Notes: generated by a model from the sequence alone, not told the origin. DNA of 64,000 bases from Hyphomicrobium sp. (GCF_019753045.1 NZ_JAIELN010000019.1:22556-86555), one strand, 5' to 3'; positions 54,130 through 64,000 are shown, counted from the first letter of the stretch. Program-made: numbers and translations.

Positions 54130-54705
54130 TCAGACGTCCGCACCAGCCTCGGCCGCGGCCGAGCCGTCGCGACGACGCGACACGATGTCGGAAACCTTCT
54201 TGTTGCGACGCGCTGCGACGCCGCGCGGATTTTCCTGCCCTTTGAGGGCGTCGAACGTCGCGCGGACAACGTTGTAGGGGTTCGTCGAACCCATCGACTT
54301 CGCAACGATGTCGTGAACGCCGACCATCTCGAACACGGCGCGCATTGCGCCGCCTGCGATGATGCCCGTACCGGCCGGAGCCGAGCGCAGGATGACCTTG
54401 CCGGCGCCGTGGCGGCCGACGCTGTCATGGTGCAGCGTGCGCGCGTCGCGGAGCGGCACGCGAAGAAGGTTGCGCTTTGCAGATTCGGTCGCCTTGCGGA
54501 TCGCCTCCGGAACCTCACGCGCCTTGCCGTGGCCGAAGCCGACGCGGCCTTTCAGGTCGCCGACGACGACGAGCGCAGCAAAGCCGAAGCGCTTACCGCC
54601 CTTAACGACCTTGGCGACACGATTGATGTGAACGAGCTTATCGGAAAACTCGCTGTCGCGCTCCTCGCGATCTCTGCCACGGTCTCTCTGGGGTCCACGT
54701 GCCAC
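54130..54705 (-). CDS. rpsE: 30S ribosomal protein S5
   Basis: S5 acts in decoding accuracy and at the mRNA entry site. The 191-aa protein has [19 protein letters not shown] at about residues 23-41, [20 protein letters not shown], and the C-terminal fold [20 protein letters not shown] short charged N-terminal tail ([15 protein letters not shown]) and a 20-residue C-tail are present. The start is a GTG at 54705 with GAGAGGAAC upstream. Confidence 0.97.
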   Translation of the reverse strand: MARGPQRDRGRDREERDSEFSDKLVHINRVAKVVKGGKRFGFAALVVVGDLKGRVGFGHGKAREVPEAIRKATESAKRNLLRVPLRDARTLHHDSVGRHGAGKVILRSAPAGTGIIAGGAMRAVFEMVGVHDIVAKSMGSTNPYNVVRATFDALKGQENPRGVAARRNKKVSDIVSRRRDGSAAAEAGADV

Positions 54706-54729
54706 GTTTCGGTTCCTCTCGGGTATCTC

Positions 54730-55092
54730 TTAAAACTTCAGGCCGCCGTCGCGGGCGGCATCGGCGAGCGCCTTGACGCGCCCATGAAACAGGAAGCCGC
54801 CGCGGTCGAAGACGACCTCAGTGACGCCGGCTTTGACAGCGCGCTCGGCGACGAGCTTGCCGACAGCAGCAGCTGCTGCTTTGTCGGCACCCGTCTTGAG
54901 CGAGCCCTTGACGTCTTTTTCAAGTGTCGAAGCCGATGCGAGCGTTACGCCCTTCACGTCGTCGATCACCTGCGCGTAGATATTCTCCGACGAGCGGTGA
55001 ATAGAAAGCCGCGGACGACCGTTCGAGGCGGCCCGGAGGCTTCTGCGAACACGCGCCTTGCGGTTCGTAAATTTCTGGTTGCTGTTGGCCAT
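54730..55092 (-). CDS. rplR: 50S ribosomal protein L18
   Basis: L18 binds 5S rRNA in the central protuberance. The 120-aa product has [19 protein letters not shown] near its start, the [16 protein letters not shown] motif and ends [25 protein letters not shown] in the standard way (motif cut for length at residues 95-117). Spacing is 11 nt from rplF and 24 nt to rpsE. Confidence 0.97.
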   Translation of the reverse strand: MANSNQKFTNRKARVRRSLRAASNGRPRLSIHRSSENIYAQVIDDVKGVTLASASTLEKDVKGSLKTGADKAAAAAVGKLVAERAVKAGVTEVVFDRGGFLFHGRVKALADAARDGGLKF

Positions 55093-55103
55093 CGGTGCCG
55101 GTC

Positions 55104-55646
55104 CTACTTCTTCTTGCCTTCCTTGCGGAGGATGTATTCGCCCTTATAGCGCACGCCTTTGCCCTGATAGGGCTCCGGCTTGCGGGAGGCACGGATGATG
55201 GATGCCACCTGGCCCACCGCCTGCTTATCGATGCCGGAAACCGACACCAGTTCCTGCTTGGCGCCGCCGACCTTTACGTCAACGCCCGCCGGGATCTTCA
55301 GCACGACGTCGTGGCTGTAGCCGACGGAAAGCGTCAGCGTGTCCTTGCCCTTCATCGTGGCCTTGAAGCCGACGCCATGGATCTCGAGATCCTGGCTGTA
55401 ACCGTCGGTCACGCCCTTGATGAGGTTCGCGATTTGAGTCCGCGACATGCCCCACTCGGAGCGTGCAAGCTTCGTATCTTCGAGAAGGCTGACGTCAATG
55501 CCTTCGTCCGTGCGCTGGACCTTCAAAGCGTCGGGAACCGTGAAGGCGAGCTCGCCCTTCGGACCCTTCATCTTGACGGTCTGACCGCTGATCGTCGCCG
55601 TCACGTTCGACGGGACCGGAACGGGTTTCTTACCGATGCGCGACAT
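55104..55646 (-). CDS. rplF: 50S ribosomal protein L6
   Basis: L6 lies near the factor-binding site of the 50S subunit. The 180-aa protein begins [15 protein letters not shown], has two homologous alpha/beta domains (about 1-82 and 83-165), and carries the family signature [14 protein letters not shown] near residue 155-168. It lies 42 nt after rpsH. Nothing unusual is seen. Confidence 0.98.
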   Translation of the reverse strand: MSRIGKKPVPVPSNVTATISGQTVKMKGPKGELAFTVPDALKVQRTDEGIDVSLLEDTKLARSEWGMSRTQIANLIKGVTDGYSQDLEIHGVGFKATMKGKDTLTLSVGYSHDVVLKIPAGVDVKVGGAKQELVSVSGIDKQAVGQVASIIRASRKPEPYQGKGVRYKGEYILRKEGKKK

Positions 55647-55688
55647 GGCTTATTCGAACCTTGTTTCGCCGAGGCCTGAGCCTCAGCC

Positions 55689-56087
55689 TTAGAATACGTT
55701 GCAGATGACTTCGCCGCCGACGTTGGCTTCGCGAGCCTTCGAGTCCGACATGACACCCTTCGGCGTCGACAGAATAGCAACGCCGAGGCCGTTGGCGACG
55801 ATCGGAATTCCCTTTACTGCCGAGTAGACGCGACGGCCCGGCTTCGAAATGCGCTCGATCTCACGGATGGCCGGCTGGCCATTGTAATACTTGAGCTCAA
55901 TTTCGAACTGGGGCAGTTCGCCCTTCAATTCGACGCGGCTGTAGCCACGGATGTAGCCTTCCTCGGCGAGCACGTCGAGGACGCGGGCGCGGAGGCTAGA
56001 AGCGGGGGTGGCGACCTTCGGCCGGCGACGCATCTGAGCGTTCCGGATGCGGGTCAGCATATCGCCCAACGGATCATTCACGGACAT
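55689..56087 (-). CDS. rpsH: 30S ribosomal protein S8
   Basis: S8 binds helix 21 of 16S rRNA and, in E. coli, represses the spc operon by binding its mRNA near rplE; whether this happens here is unknown. The 132-aa product has [17 protein letters not shown] at its start and the C-terminal signature [16 protein letters not shown]. It follows rpsN by 12 nt. Confidence 0.98.
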   Translation of the reverse strand: MSVNDPLGDMLTRIRNAQMRRRPKVATPASSLRARVLDVLAEEGYIRGYSRVELKGELPQFEIELKYYNGQPAIREIERISKPGRRVYSAVKGIPIVANGLGVAILSTPKGVMSDSKAREANVGGEVICNVF

Positions 56088-56099
56088 TGATGCTTCCTC

Positions 56100-56405
56100 T
56101 TACCAGCTCGCCTTGACCATGCCCGGGATACGGCCCTGGCTCGCCAGCTCGCGGAGCTGGTTGCGGCACATCCTGAGCTTGCGGTAGTTGCCGCGGGGGC
56201 GGCCGGTAATCTCGCAACGATTGCGGATGCGAACCTTCGAGCCGTTGCGCGGCATCTCGGCAAGCTTCAGGCGCGCGGCGAAACGCTCTTCCGGCGTCTT
56301 CGTACGGTCCTTGGCGAGCAGCTTCAGGCGCTTGCGCTTGGGAGCCTGCTCGGCCGTCATCTTGCGGCGGCGGTTATTCTTTTCAATCGAACTGGTCTTA
56401 GCCAT
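56100..56405 (-). CDS. rpsN: 30S ribosomal protein S14 (zinc-free type)
   Basis: S14 is in the 30S head. The 101-aa length and the lack of CxxC pairs identify the long, zinc-independent form. Motifs include [33 protein letters not shown] and [20 protein letters not shown]. It lies 41 nt after rplE and 12 nt before rpsH. Confidence 0.98.
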   Translation of the reverse strand: MAKTSSIEKNNRRRKMTAEQAPKRKRLKLLAKDRTKTPEERFAARLKLAEMPRNGSKVRIRNRCEITGRPRGNYRKLRMCRNQLRELASQGRIPGMVKASW

Positions 56406-56446
56406 TTCATCTCCTCCAAAGGCCTTTCGGCTTCTGCCGAGGTCCT

Positions 56447-57130
56447 CTAGCTACGGAACGGGAAGTTGAAGCCCTTGAGCAATTCACGGGCTTCTTCGTC
56501 AGTCTTGGCCGACGTGCAAACGATCACGTCGAGGCCCAATACGTTGTCGACCTTGTCGTAGTCGATCTCGGGGAACACGAGGTGCTCCTTGAGGCCGGTC
56601 GCATAGTTGCCACGGCCGTCGAAGCTCTTCGGGTTCAGGCCCCTGAAGTCCTTCACGCGCGGCAGAGCGATCGTTACGAACCGATCAAGAAATTCGTACA
56701 TGCGGTCACCGCGCAGCGTCACCTTGGCGCCGATCGCCATGCCTTCGCGAAGCTTGTACGTCGCGATGGCCTTACGGGCACGCGTGATAATCGGCTTCTG
56801 GCCGGCGATCAAAGCGAGATCGGATGCCGCGACGTCAACTTTCTTGCGGTCGTTGACGGCTTCGCCAACGCCCATGTTGATCACGATCTTCTCGAGACGC
56901 GGGATCTGCATCACGTTCGAGTAGCCGAACTTCTCTTTGAGAGCGTCGCGGACGACCTTCTCGTAATGAGACTTGAGGCGCGGCTTGTAATCAGCCGGAC
57001 GCGGAGCTGCCGGCTCGCGCGGAGCTGACGGGGCTGCTGCCTTCTTGTCGGCGCGCGCCTTCTTGTTTTCGCCTGCGCCTTGCGGCGAGCCGCCCTGAGG
57101 CTTGGCGCCTTTTGCTGTATCTTTTGCCAT
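56447..57130 (-). CDS. rplE: 50S ribosomal protein L5 with N-terminal extension
   Basis: L5 binds 5S rRNA and contacts the P-site tRNA. At 227 aa it is about 45 residues longer than normal. The usual beginning ([15 protein letters not shown]) is at about residue 46; before it is a disordered stretch rich in Lys, Ala, Pro and Gln ([29 protein letters not shown]). No ATG, GTG or TTG near residue 45 offers a shorter start, so the extension appears real. The remaining motifs ([28 protein letters not shown]) are intact. It follows rplX by 3 nt. Confidence 0.97.
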   Translation of the reverse strand: MAKDTAKGAKPQGGSPQGAGENKKARADKKAAAPSAPREPAAPRPADYKPRLKSHYEKVVRDALKEKFGYSNVMQIPRLEKIVINMGVGEAVNDRKKVDVAASDLALIAGQKPIITRARKAIATYKLREGMAIGAKVTLRGDRMYEFLDRFVTIALPRVKDFRGLNPKSFDGRGNYATGLKEHLVFPEIDYDKVDNVLGLDVIVCTSAKTDEEARELLKGFNFPFRS

Positions 57131-57133
57131 GGC

Positions 57134-57460
57134 CTAGTTCTTCTCCGGGATCTGCTCACCCGAGCGCTTTGCGATGCGGACCTTCTTGCCGTCTTCAAGA
57201 ACCTTGAATCCGACGCGCGACGGCTTGCCGTCCTTGGGGTCCTCGATCGCGAGGTTCGAGAGGTCGATCGGACCTTCCTTGGAAATGATGCCGCCTTCCT
57301 GCGACGCCGACTGGCGCTGGTGACGGCGCACCATGTTGACGCCGCGAACGAGCGCGCGGTGTTCCTTGGGGCGGATCTCGATCACTTCGCCCCGCTTGCC
57401 CTTGTCGCGGCCGGCGAGAACGACGACTTTGTCGCCCTTCTTGATTTTAAATGCCGACAT
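57134..57460 (-). CDS. rplX: 50S ribosomal protein L24
   Basis: L24 initiates 50S assembly. The 108-aa product has a KOW motif near its start ([20 protein letters not shown]) and later [14 protein letters not shown] and [17 protein letters not shown]. The start ATG overlaps the rplN stop by one base (TGATG), indicating coupled translation. Confidence 0.98.
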   Translation of the reverse strand: MSAFKIKKGDKVVVLAGRDKGKRGEVIEIRPKEHRALVRGVNMVRRHQRQSASQEGGIISKEGPIDLSNLAIEDPKDGKPSRVGFKVLEDGKKVRIAKRSGEQIPEKN

Positions 57461-57828
57461 CAGAGGACCTCCGGCGCAAGCGATACGATCTTCATATGGT
57501 TCTTCGCGCGAAGCTCACGCGTTACGGGTCCGAAAATACGCGTTCCGACAGGCTCGCCATTGGCGTTGATCAGAACGGCGGCGTTGCGGTCGAAGCGGAT
57601 CAGCGAGCCATCGGCCCGGCGGATACCCTTCGCGACGCGAACGATCACGGCCTTCATCACCTGACCCTTCTTGACGCGGCCCTTCGGGATCGCCTCCTTG
57701 ACGGAGACAACGATGGTGTCACCCACCGTCGCATATTTGCGCTTCGAGCCGCCCAGCACCTTGATGCACTGAACGCGGCGCGCGCCCGAGTTGTCGGCGA
57801 CGTCGAGATTGCTCTCCATCTGGATCAT
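57460..57828 (-). CDS. rplN: 50S ribosomal protein L14
   Basis: L14 forms an intersubunit bridge and is the binding site of the silencing factor RsfS. The 122-aa protein is nearly invariant: [34 protein letters not shown] segment, and [17 protein letters not shown]. It follows rpsQ with an unusually wide gap of 163 nt in which I see no gene. Confidence 0.98.
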   Translation of the reverse strand: MIQMESNLDVADNSGARRVQCIKVLGGSKRKYATVGDTIVVSVKEAIPKGRVKKGQVMKAVIVRVAKGIRRADGSLIRFDRNAAVLINANGEPVGTRIFGPVTRELRAKNHMKIVSLAPEVL

Positions 57829-57991
57829 CGCGTCGTTCCTTCTTTCACGGCCTTAAGAGCCTTGCTCTCGAAGCCCATCTCTACATTTGCCCGTTCTGGC
57901 TCGCGGGGTCTTGGGAAAAACTCCCAACTCTCCGACGGCTGGAAAGGCGGCTCCCGGCGTTCGATCGCTCGGCGAATCGAGGCTTATAACC

Positions 57992-58222
57992 TCAACTGGC
58001 TATCGCAATCCAACGTTTGTTCTTGGAAATCGGCCGGGTCTCTTCAATTGAGACCTGGTCGCCAACCTTGAACGAATTCTGTTCGTCGTGCGCGTGATAC
58101 TTCTTCGTACGGCGCACGGTCTTCTTCAGCAGCGGATGGGTGTAGCGACGCTCGACCTGAACGACGATGGTCTTGTCGTTCTTGTCGGATACCACGACTC
58201 CCTGCAGCACGCGCTTCGGCAT
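57992..58222 (-). CDS. rpsQ: 30S ribosomal protein S17
   Basis: S17 is an early-binding 16S rRNA protein with an OB fold. The 76-aa product contains [40 protein letters not shown] (in two parts) and the [15 protein letters not shown] signature. It lies 14 nt after rpmC. Confidence 0.98.
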   Translation of the reverse strand: MPKRVLQGVVVSDKNDKTIVVQVERRYTHPLLKKTVRRTKKYHAHDEQNSFKVGDQVSIEETRPISKNKRWIAIAS

Positions 58223-58236
58223 AATCTCGTTCTCCC

Positions 58237-58443
58237 TTACGCGCCTTTTTTGACGCTGCCACCGCGCCGGGCAACGGCTGCGGTCTTGATGCGCGCGATA
58301 TCTCGACGGACGAGCCGGATGCGCGCCGTATTTTCAAGTTGGCCAGAAGCCCGCTGAAAGCGCAGGTTGAACTGCTCCTTCTTGAGCTTCGCCAGCTGTT
58401 CATCGAGCTGATCGAGCGACATGCCCTTTAAATTGTCGGCCAT
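58237..58443 (-). CDS. rpmC: 50S ribosomal protein L29
   Basis: L29 is near the peptide exit tunnel and contacts trigger factor and SRP. From the ATG at 58443 it has 68 aa with [19 protein letters not shown] and the [16 protein letters not shown] segment of the second helix. The frame is open further upstream into rplP, but only this start is compatible with the family. Confidence 0.97.
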   Translation of the reverse strand: MADNLKGMSLDQLDEQLAKLKKEQFNLRFQRASGQLENTARIRLVRRDIARIKTAAVARRGGSVKKGA

Positions 58444-58457
58444 GACTATCACCTCGC

Positions 58458-58868
58458 CTATTCGATCCGCGTAACGACGCGGCATTTGATGGGCAGCTTG
58501 GCGGCTCCGAGAATGAGAGCCTCTTTCGCCACCTGCTGATTGACACCGCCGAGCTCGAAAATGATGCGGCCCGGCTTGACGCGCGCCACCCAAAGCTCGG
58601 GCGAACCCTTACCGGAGCCCATGCGGACTTCGGCCGGCTTCTTCGACACCGGCACGTCCGGGAAGATGCGGAGCCACATGCGGCCGGCACGCTTCGTGTG
58701 ACGTGCGATGGCGCGACGAGCGGCTTCGATCTGGCGCGCCGACAGGCGCTCCGGCTCCATGGCCTTCAGACCCACTTCGCCGTAAGCGAGCGTGGTGCCC
58801 GACTTGGCGGCGCCGTGGATGCGGCCCTTAAACTGTTTGCGGAACTTCGTCCGTTTCGGTTGCAGCAT
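58458..58868 (-). CDS. rplP: 50S ribosomal protein L16
   Basis: L16 helps form the A site of the 50S subunit. The 136-aa protein has [39 protein letters not shown] and [19 protein letters not shown], the site of arginine hydroxylation in other bacteria. It follows rpsC by 21 nt. Confidence 0.98.
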   Translation of the reverse strand: MLQPKRTKFRKQFKGRIHGAAKSGTTLAYGEVGLKAMEPERLSARQIEAARRAIARHTKRAGRMWLRIFPDVPVSKKPAEVRMGSGKGSPELWVARVKPGRIIFELGGVNQQVAKEALILGAAKLPIKCRVVTRIE

Positions 58869-58889
58869 GATGAGTTGCCTCTGGGATCC

Positions 58890-59714
58890 TTACGCTTCTG
58901 GCGTCGATGAGCCGGCATCCGAGGCCGCGGGCGCGTTGCCGCCGCCTGCACCACCACGTCCACCACCGCGTCCGCCACGTCCCGGACGACGGTCACGGCG
59001 TTCGCCGCGGTCATCGTCACGACGGGGGCGCGGTGCGCCGCTTTCTTGCATTTCAGTGAGCTTCCGGTCGGAGGCCATCGGATCGTGCTCGATGATCTCG
59101 CCCTTGAAGACCCAAACCTTGATGCCGATGATGCCGTAGGCCGTACGTGCAACGCCGTAGCCGAAGTCGATATCGGCGCGGAGCGTGTGCAGCGGCACGC
59201 GGCCTTCGCGATACCATTCCGTACGGGCGATTTCAGCGCCACCCAAACGGCCGGCAACGTTGATACGAATGCCGATTGCGCCGAGACGCAGCGCCGACTG
59301 AACGGCACGCTTCATTGCACGGCGGAACGCAACGCGGCGCTCGAGCTGCTGGGCGATGCCTTCGGCGATCAGCGTGGCATCGATCTCGGGCTTGCGGATC
59401 TCGAGGATGTTCAGGTGAACTTCCGAGCTCGTCAGCTTTGCGAGATCAGCGCGGAGACGCTCGATCTTTTCGCCCTTCTTGCCGATCAGAATACCGGGAC
59501 GTGCGGTCATGACCGTGACGCGGCACTTCTTGTGCGGGCGCTCGATGACGACCTTCGAGATGCCGGCTTCACGCTGCTCTTTCATGATGTGAGCGCGGAT
59601 CGCACGGTCCTCATGCAGCAGCTTGCCGTATTCGCCGCGAGCAGCGAACCAGCGGCTGTCCCATGTCCGGTTGATACCGAGACGGAGGCCGACGGGATTG
59701 ACTTTTTGACCCAT
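58890..59714 (-). CDS. rpsC: 30S ribosomal protein S3 with Gly/Arg-rich tail
   Basis: S3 binds mRNA at the entry site and has helicase-like activity with S4. The first 215 residues are standard: [20 protein letters not shown], the KH domain with [19 protein letters not shown] and the C-terminal [20 protein letters not shown]. The 274-aa length exceeds the usual 230-235 because of a disordered tail of about 50 residues with [17 protein letters not shown] and poly-Gly runs. It lies 1 nt after rplV. Confidence 0.97.
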   Translation of the reverse strand: MGQKVNPVGLRLGINRTWDSRWFAARGEYGKLLHEDRAIRAHIMKEQREAGISKVVIERPHKKCRVTVMTARPGILIGKKGEKIERLRADLAKLTSSEVHLNILEIRKPEIDATLIAEGIAQQLERRVAFRRAMKRAVQSALRLGAIGIRINVAGRLGGAEIARTEWYREGRVPLHTLRADIDFGYGVARTAYGIIGIKVWVFKGEIIEHDPMASDRKLTEMQESGAPRPRRDDDRGERRDRRPGRGGRGGGRGGAGGGNAPAASDAGSSTPEA

Positions 59715-59715
59715 A

Positions 59716-60165
59716 TTACTTGGCCTCCTTGGCCGCCGCGGCGGGCTTCGACGCGGACTTCTTTCCGGCTTTCTTCTTCTTCTCGGCCTTTTCCTCTTCG
59801 ACCTGACGGACGATGACGGTCAGCTGAGAGAAAGGCTTCATGATCGAAGCGCCGCGGCCACGGCCACGAGCGTGGAAGCGCTTCATGACCAGGTTCTTAC
59901 CCACGAACGCTTCAGCAACGATCAGATCGTTGACGTCGAGCGAATGATTGTTCTCGGCGTTTGCAACGGCGCTCATCACGCATTTGCGGACGTCGCCGGC
60001 GATGCGCTTCTCGCTGAACTCGAGAACGGCCAACGCCTGATCAACCTTCTTACCACGGATCAAACCCGCGACGAGGTTGAGCTTCTGCGGTGAAATGCGC
60101 AGCGACTTGAGAACTGCTTGGGCCTCGGTGTCGGGGAGGCGCCGCTCATGGCTTGGCTTGCCCAT
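59716..60165 (-). CDS. rplV: 50S ribosomal protein L22 with basic tail
   Basis: L22 lines the exit tunnel and its beta-hairpin affects macrolide sensitivity. The 149-aa product has [20 protein letters not shown] at its start and the tunnel loop [18 protein letters not shown], intact. A C-terminal extension of about 25 residues is Lys/Ala-rich ([21 protein letters not shown] in two parts). The start ATG overlaps the rpsS stop by one base. Confidence 0.97.
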   Translation of the reverse strand: MGKPSHERRLPDTEAQAVLKSLRISPQKLNLVAGLIRGKKVDQALAVLEFSEKRIAGDVRKCVMSAVANAENNHSLDVNDLIVAEAFVGKNLVMKRFHARGRGRGASIMKPFSQLTVIVRQVEEEKAEKKKKAGKKSASKPAAAAKEAK

Positions 60166-60443
60166 TATCTCTTCACCGCTTTCTTGTCGCCGCCATGTCC
60201 GTGGAAGATACGGGTTGGTGCGAATTCACCGAACTTGTGGCCGATCATGTCTTCCGTCACGTTGACGGGGATGTGCTTCTGGCCGTTGTGCACGCCGAAG
60301 GTCAGGCCGACGAACTGGGGCAGGATCGTAGAGCGGCGGCTCCAGATCTTGATAACTTCGTTGCGCCCCGATGCGCGCGACTTGTCCGCCTTCTTAAGGA
60401 GGTAGCCGTCAACAAACGGACCTTTCCAGACTGAACGTGTCAA
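60165..60443 (-). CDS. rpsS: 30S ribosomal protein S19
   Basis: S19 forms a complex with S13 in the 30S head. The 92-aa protein has [39 protein letters not shown] and the C-terminal [16 protein letters not shown], all standard. The start codon is TTG at 60443; AAGGAG lies 8 nt upstream and no ATG or GTG fits the family start. It lies 23 nt after rplB. Confidence 0.97.
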   Translation of the reverse strand: MTRSVWKGPFVDGYLLKKADKSRASGRNEVIKIWSRRSTILPQFVGLTFGVHNGQKHIPVNVTEDMIGHKFGEFAPTRIFHGHGGDKKAVKR

Positions 60444-60466
60444 AGTCGATCTCCTTCAGTTCGCCG

Positions 60467-61291
60467 CTACTTCTTCGCCTTTTGGCGCGAGCGTACGATG
60501 TATTTCGTGGTCGTCTTGTTCTTGCGAGTCTTGAAGCCCTTCGTCGGCTTGCCCCAAGGCGTCGCCCAGTGCTTGCCGCCCTTCGTACGACCACCGTTCG
60601 GGTGATCGACCGGGTTCATTGCGATCGAGCGAACCGTCGGACGGCGGCCCTGCCAGCGCGTGCGGCCAGCCTTGCCGGTGACGGTGTTCATGTGGTCGGG
60701 GTTCGAAACCGCACCGACAGTCGCCATGCACTCGGCGCTGACCTTGCGCGTCTCGCCCGAGTTCAAGCGCAACACCGCTTGACCAGAGTCGCGGCCGACG
60801 AGCTGAACAAACGAACCAGCAGAACGCGCGACCTGACCGCCCTTGCCGGGCTTCATTTCGACGTTGTGCACGATCGTGCCGATCGGCATCGCCGAAAGCG
60901 GCATCGCGTTGCCGGGCTTCACGTCGACCTTCTGTCCTGCGACGACGCTGTCGCCGACGGCCAGGCGCTGCGGCGCCAGGATGTAGGACTGCGTGCCGTC
61001 CTCGTACTTGATCAGAGCGATGAACGCGGTCCGGTTCGGATCGTACTCAAGGCGCTCGACACTCGCGGGCGAATCGAACTTCCGGCGACGGAAATCGATC
61101 CGGCGATAGGACTGCTTCGCGCCGCCGCCGATGTGGCGTGACGTGATGCGGCCATCGCTGTTGCGACCGCCGGTCTTGGTCTTGCCCTCGACGAGCGTCT
61201 TGAGTGGACCGCCCTTCCAGAGCATCGAACGGTCGACCTGGATCAGGTGGCGACGTCCGGGCGATGTCGGGTTGTATGTCTTAAGCGCCAT
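60467..61291 (-). CDS. rplB: 50S ribosomal protein L2
   Basis: L2 is required for subunit joining and peptidyl transferase activity. The 274-aa length is normal. Conserved parts include [37 protein letters not shown], and the C-terminal [21 protein letters not shown] (in two parts) with the key histidine in VDHP. It lies 12 nt after rplW. Confidence 0.98.
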   Translation of the reverse strand: MALKTYNPTSPGRRHLIQVDRSMLWKGGPLKTLVEGKTKTGGRNSDGRITSRHIGGGAKQSYRRIDFRRRKFDSPASVERLEYDPNRTAFIALIKYEDGTQSYILAPQRLAVGDSVVAGQKVDVKPGNAMPLSAMPIGTIVHNVEMKPGKGGQVARSAGSFVQLVGRDSGQAVLRLNSGETRKVSAECMATVGAVSNPDHMNTVTGKAGRTRWQGRRPTVRSIAMNPVDHPNGGRTKGGKHWATPWGKPTKGFKTRKNKTTTKYIVRSRQKAKK

Positions 61292-61303
61292 GGTGCGTTA
61301 TCC

Positions 61304-61600
61304 TCAGAGCCCAGTCGTCACGTCGATGGAATGGCCTTCCTCGAGCGTCACGATTGCCCTTTTCGTATCACTCAACAGCGCCTTGACGCCCTTGAACGTT
61401 CTCTGCTTGCCCTTGCGGACGATCGTATTGACGCCCTTCACCTTGACCTTGAACAAGCCTTCGATGGCAGACTTGATCTCGGGTTTCGTCGCGTCGCGCT
61501 TGACCTTGAAGATCACCTGGTTCGCCTCGGAGGCGAGTGTCGCCTTCTCGGTGATGACCGGCGCGACGATGACGTCGTAAGCGGATCGTTTGCTCGTCAT
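61304..61600 (-). CDS. rplW: 50S ribosomal protein L23
   Basis: L23 is at the tunnel exit and docks trigger factor and the SRP. The 98-aa product contains [40 protein letters not shown] and the [20 protein letters not shown] loop. Its start ATG overlaps the rplD stop as ATGA. Confidence 0.98.
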   Translation of the reverse strand: MTSKRSAYDVIVAPVITEKATLASEANQVIFKVKRDATKPEIKSAIEGLFKVKVKGVNTIVRKGKQRTFKGVKALLSDTKRAIVTLEEGHSIDVTTGL

Positions 61601-62217
61601 TTGAAGCGCGCCTCCAGCGCTGCGACGGCGGCCCGGGTCAGCACCAGCTTCTTACGACGAAGGATGTCGTAGACGTTGATGCCCTGAATCGGGAGCACGT
61701 CGATGTTCGGGATGTTGCGAGCGGCGCGTGCGAAGGTCGGCTCGAGGTCCGCACCATCGATGATGAGCGCGTTGACGAGCGAGAGCTTCGCGAACTGAGC
61801 CTTCAGCGCAGCCGTCTTGCCTTCCGACGACGTCGCCTTGTCGATGACGATGATCTCGCCGGCCTTGGCCTTCGAGGACAGCGCATGACGAAGAGCGAGT
61901 GCGCGCACCTTCTTCGGCATGTCGATCGCATGCGAGCGCGGCTTCGGGCCAAACGCCTTGCCGCCGCCGCGGAACTGCGGAGCCGACTTGTCGCCGTGAC
62001 GGGCGCCGCCGGTGCCCTTCTGCTTGTACATCTTCTTGCCCGTGACCGCGACTTCCGAGCGGTCCTGAGCATGATGCGTGCCGGCCATGCGCTTCAGGGT
62101 CTGATAGCGCACCATGCGGTGAATGAGATCGCTGCGGACCTCAAGCCCGAAGATTTCGTCGGCAAGCTCAATGTCGCCGGCTTTGCCGGAGTCGAGGCTG
62201 GTGACTTCAGCTTTCAT
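61597..62217 (-). CDS. rplD: 50S ribosomal protein L4
   Basis: L4 lines the exit tunnel; in E. coli it also represses the S10 operon. The ATG at 62217, which overlaps the rplC stop (TGATG), gives 206 aa; a GTG directly before it is less likely. Motifs include [20 protein letters not shown], the extended loop [21 protein letters not shown] (two parts) and the C-terminal [18 protein letters not shown]. Confidence 0.97.
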   Translation of the reverse strand: MKAEVTSLDSGKAGDIELADEIFGLEVRSDLIHRMVRYQTLKRMAGTHHAQDRSEVAVTGKKMYKQKGTGGARHGDKSAPQFRGGGKAFGPKPRSHAIDMPKKVRALALRHALSSKAKAGEIIVIDKATSSEGKTAALKAQFAKLSLVNALIIDGADLEPTFARAARNIPNIDVLPIQGINVYDILRRKKLVLTRAAVAALEARFK

Positions 62218-62918
62218 CACGCGCCTTCCTTCTTAGCTTCGCCACGCGCCTTGAATGCGCCGGGCTTCGGAGCATCCGCGTGCGCGGCCTTCTTGACGGC
62301 GTCGCGAACGACGACCCAGCCGCCCTTGGAACCCGGAACCGCGCCCCGAACCATCACGAGACCACGTTCCTTATCGATCTTGGCAACGACGAGATTCTGC
62401 GTCGTGACGCGCTCGTCACCCAGGTGTCCGGCCATCTTCTTGCCTTTGAACACCTTGCCGGGATCCTGACGCTGACCGGTCGAACCGTGGGCGCGGTGCG
62501 TGACCGAAACGCCGTGGGTTGCCCGCAGACCGCCGAAGTTCCAGCGCTTCATCGCACCCTGGAAACCCTTACCCTGGGTGGTGCCCGTCACGTCGACGAA
62601 CTGACCAGGCACGAAGTGGTCTGCGGTAATTTCCGCGCCAACATCGATGAGGTTCTCAGGACTGACACGAAACTCTGCCAACTTACGCTTCGGCTCAACT
62701 TCAGCCTTCGCGAAAGTGCCGCGTTCGGACTTCGTCAGACGCGAGGGTTTCCTCGTGCCGCCGCCGACCTGGATTGCGGTATAGCCGTTCTTCTCCTCGG
62801 TGCGGTGCGCGAGAACCTGCAGGTTCTCCAGACGCAGCACCGTGACGGGTACGTGTTCGCCCGCGTCGTTGAAGATCCGGGTCATACCGATCTTCTGTGC
62901 TATCACTCCGGAACGCAT
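62217..62918 (-). CDS. rplC: 50S ribosomal protein L3
   Basis: L3 is near the peptidyl transferase centre. The ATG at 62918 ([16 protein letters not shown]) is chosen since AGGAAGGA lies 6 nt upstream; another ATG at 62924 directly abuts that site. The 233-aa product carries [21 protein letters not shown] and [21 protein letters not shown] in two segments, including the glutamine methylated by PrmB. A C-terminal tail of about 30 residues is Ala/Lys-rich. Confidence 0.97.
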   Translation of the reverse strand: MRSGVIAQKIGMTRIFNDAGEHVPVTVLRLENLQVLAHRTEEKNGYTAIQVGGGTRKPSRLTKSERGTFAKAEVEPKRKLAEFRVSPENLIDVGAEITADHFVPGQFVDVTGTTQGKGFQGAMKRWNFGGLRATHGVSVTHRAHGSTGQRQDPGKVFKGKKMAGHLGDERVTTQNLVVAKIDKERGLVMVRGAVPGSKGGWVVVRDAVKKAAHADAPKPGAFKARGEAKKEGA

Positions 62919-62988
62919 TTGCATTCCTTCCTATCGTTGGGGCCATTCGCGTTTCCGCCAGAGGGCCCGTAAGTTCTGGTTCTGGTTT

Positions 62989-63297
62989 TTAGAGCTTGAT
63001 CTCGACGTCGACACCGGCCGCGAGATCGAGCTTCATGAGGGCATCGACCGTCTGCGGCGTGGGATCGACGATGTCGAGCAAACGCTTGTGGGTCCGCATT
63101 TCGAACTGCTCGCGGCTCTTCTTGTCGATGTGCGGCGAACGGTTCACCGTGAAGCGCTCAATGCGCGTCGGCAGCGGAATGGGTCCGCGAACCTCAGCAC
63201 CAGTGCGCTTCGCCGTATTCACGATCTCGCGGGTCGACGCATCGAGTATTCGATGATCGAAGGCTTTGAGCCGGATGCGGATGTTTTGGCCGTGCAT
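62989..63297 (-). CDS. rpsJ: 30S ribosomal protein S10
   Basis: S10 is in the 30S head and, as NusE, takes part in transcription antitermination with NusB. The 102-aa protein contains [41 protein letters not shown] (in two parts) and the C-terminal [16 protein letters not shown]. It begins the S10 operon, 76 nt after tuf. Confidence 0.98.
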   Translation of the reverse strand: MHGQNIRIRLKAFDHRILDASTREIVNTAKRTGAEVRGPIPLPTRIERFTVNRSPHIDKKSREQFEMRTHKRLLDIVDPTPQTVDALMKLDLAAGVDVEIKL

Positions 63298-63372
63298 GGC
63301 TTTTTGCTTTCACTTCTCGCGAAAAAAGATTGGGGGAAGCGAACCGAAGGGACGCTTCCCCTGAAATGCCTG

Positions 63373-64000
63373 CTACTCGATGATCTTCGTAACAACGCCG
63401 GCGCCGACGGTGCGGCCGCCTTCGCGAATGGCGAAGCGGACCTTCTCTTCCATGGCGATCGGCTGAACCAGTTCGACGGTGACCGAAACGTTGTCGCCCG
63501 GCATAACCATTTCCGTACCTTCGGCGAGCTTAACGGTGCCCGTAACGTCGGTCGTGCGGAAGTAGAACTGCGGACGATAGTTCGTGAAGAACGGCGTGTG
63601 ACGGCCACCCTCTTCCTTGTTCAGGATGTAGGCTTCGGCAGCGAACTTCTTGTGCGGCTTAACGGAGCCCGGCTTGCAGAGAACCTGACCGCGCTCGACC
63701 GATTCCTTGTCGATGCCGCGAAGGAGGCAGCCGACGTTGTCGCCAGCTTCGCCAGAGTCGAGGAGCTTGCGGAACATTTCGACGCCGGTAACAACCGACT
63801 TCTGCGTGTCGCGAAGACCAACGATCTCGACTTCTTCGCCGACCTTGATCACGCCGCGCTCGATACGGCCGGTGACGACGGTGCCGCGGCCCGAGATCGA
63901 GAACACGTCTTCGATCGGCATCAGGAAGGGCTGATCCTTCGGACGCTCAGGGATCGGGATGAACGTGTCCATCGCCTCGTAGAGCTTGATGATGGCTTCG
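63373..64000 (-). CDS. tuf: Elongation factor Tu (5' end beyond window)
   Basis: EF-Tu delivers aminoacyl-tRNA to the ribosome as a GTP complex. The visible 208 codons are the C-terminal half: domain 2 begins near [13 protein letters not shown] and includes [20 protein letters not shown], and domain 3 has [21 protein letters not shown] and ends AGVVTKIIE. The GTPase domain lies outside the window, and the frame is open to the right edge, so the ATG at 63972 is an internal codon, not the start. It is placed directly upstream of rpsJ as in many proteobacteria. Confidence 0.98.
   Translation of the reverse strand, partial: EAIIKLYEAMDTFIPIPERPKDQPFLMPIEDVFSISGRGTVVTGRIERGVIKVGEEVEIVGLRDTQKSVVTGVEMFRKLLDSGEAGDNVGCLLRGIDKESVERGQVLCKPGSVKPHKKFAAEAYILNKEEGGRHTPFFTNYRPQFYFRTTDVTGTVKLAEGTEMVMPGDNVSVTVELVQPIAMEEKVRFAIREGGRTVGAGVVTKIIE

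Overview
The window is a chromosomal stretch of a high-GC alphaproteobacterium of the order Hyphomicrobiales, most likely Hyphomicrobium or a close relative. This is inferred from the housekeeping gene order (aminotransferase-hom-glpX-recJ; ate next to parC; rplQ, Do protease, rarA, RluA-type synthase, HAD phosphatase and ATP12 chaperone in series), from a class I PHA synthase, and from alphaproteobacterial ribosomal protein features. No database was searched. No tRNA, rRNA, insertion sequence, phage gene or CRISPR array was recognised.

Layout. 1-9.5 kb holds central metabolism: recJ (3' end cut by the window edge), glpX, homoserine dehydrogenase and a PLP aminotransferase on the minus strand, then phaC on the plus strand, then an O-acetylhomoserine sulfhydrylase (metY). 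10-20 kb is a mosaic of single genes: the protein N-end rule transferase ate, a secreted protein, parC, a CAP-domain protein, an SDR, a CYTH protein, an AraC regulator divergent from a cupin, and an L,D-transpeptidase with a very acidic/basic tyrosine-rich linker. 20-23.5 kb is a copper module (csoR divergent from copA, with a palindromic operator between them) and an MgtC-like protein.

23.6-33.3 kb is the most accessory-like part. It holds an orphan membrane sensor with a PDZ-like segment and a cytoplasmic GAF-like end, a cold shock protein, a co-directional series of a GLYR dehydrogenase, cytochrome P450, SDR and SAM methyltransferase, and a MarR regulator divergent from a hydrolase/DUF302 pair whose promoter region carries two identical palindromes 106 bp apart. 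33-48 kb returns to mostly conserved genes: a carboxyltransferase subunit (pccB), a CNNM/CorC membrane protein, ATP12 chaperone, phosphatase, pseudouridine synthase, the fluoride channel crcB with its DUF190 partner, a VIT-family transporter, rarA, a bactofilin with a C-terminal cadherin-like domain, and a Do-type protease.

48.3-64 kb is the complete tuf-S10-spc-alpha ribosomal superoperon read on the minus strand, from tuf (5' end beyond the window) to rplQ, closed by a strong hairpin near 48.24 kb. Its one clear structural oddity is a 56-bp tandem repeat of nearly four copies lying between rpoA and rplQ.

No large unknown system stands out. The points most worth following up are the 56-bp repeat inside the alpha operon, the bactofilin-cadherin fusion, the twin MarR operators, the orphan PDZ/GAF membrane protein, and the P450-SDR-methyltransferase series.
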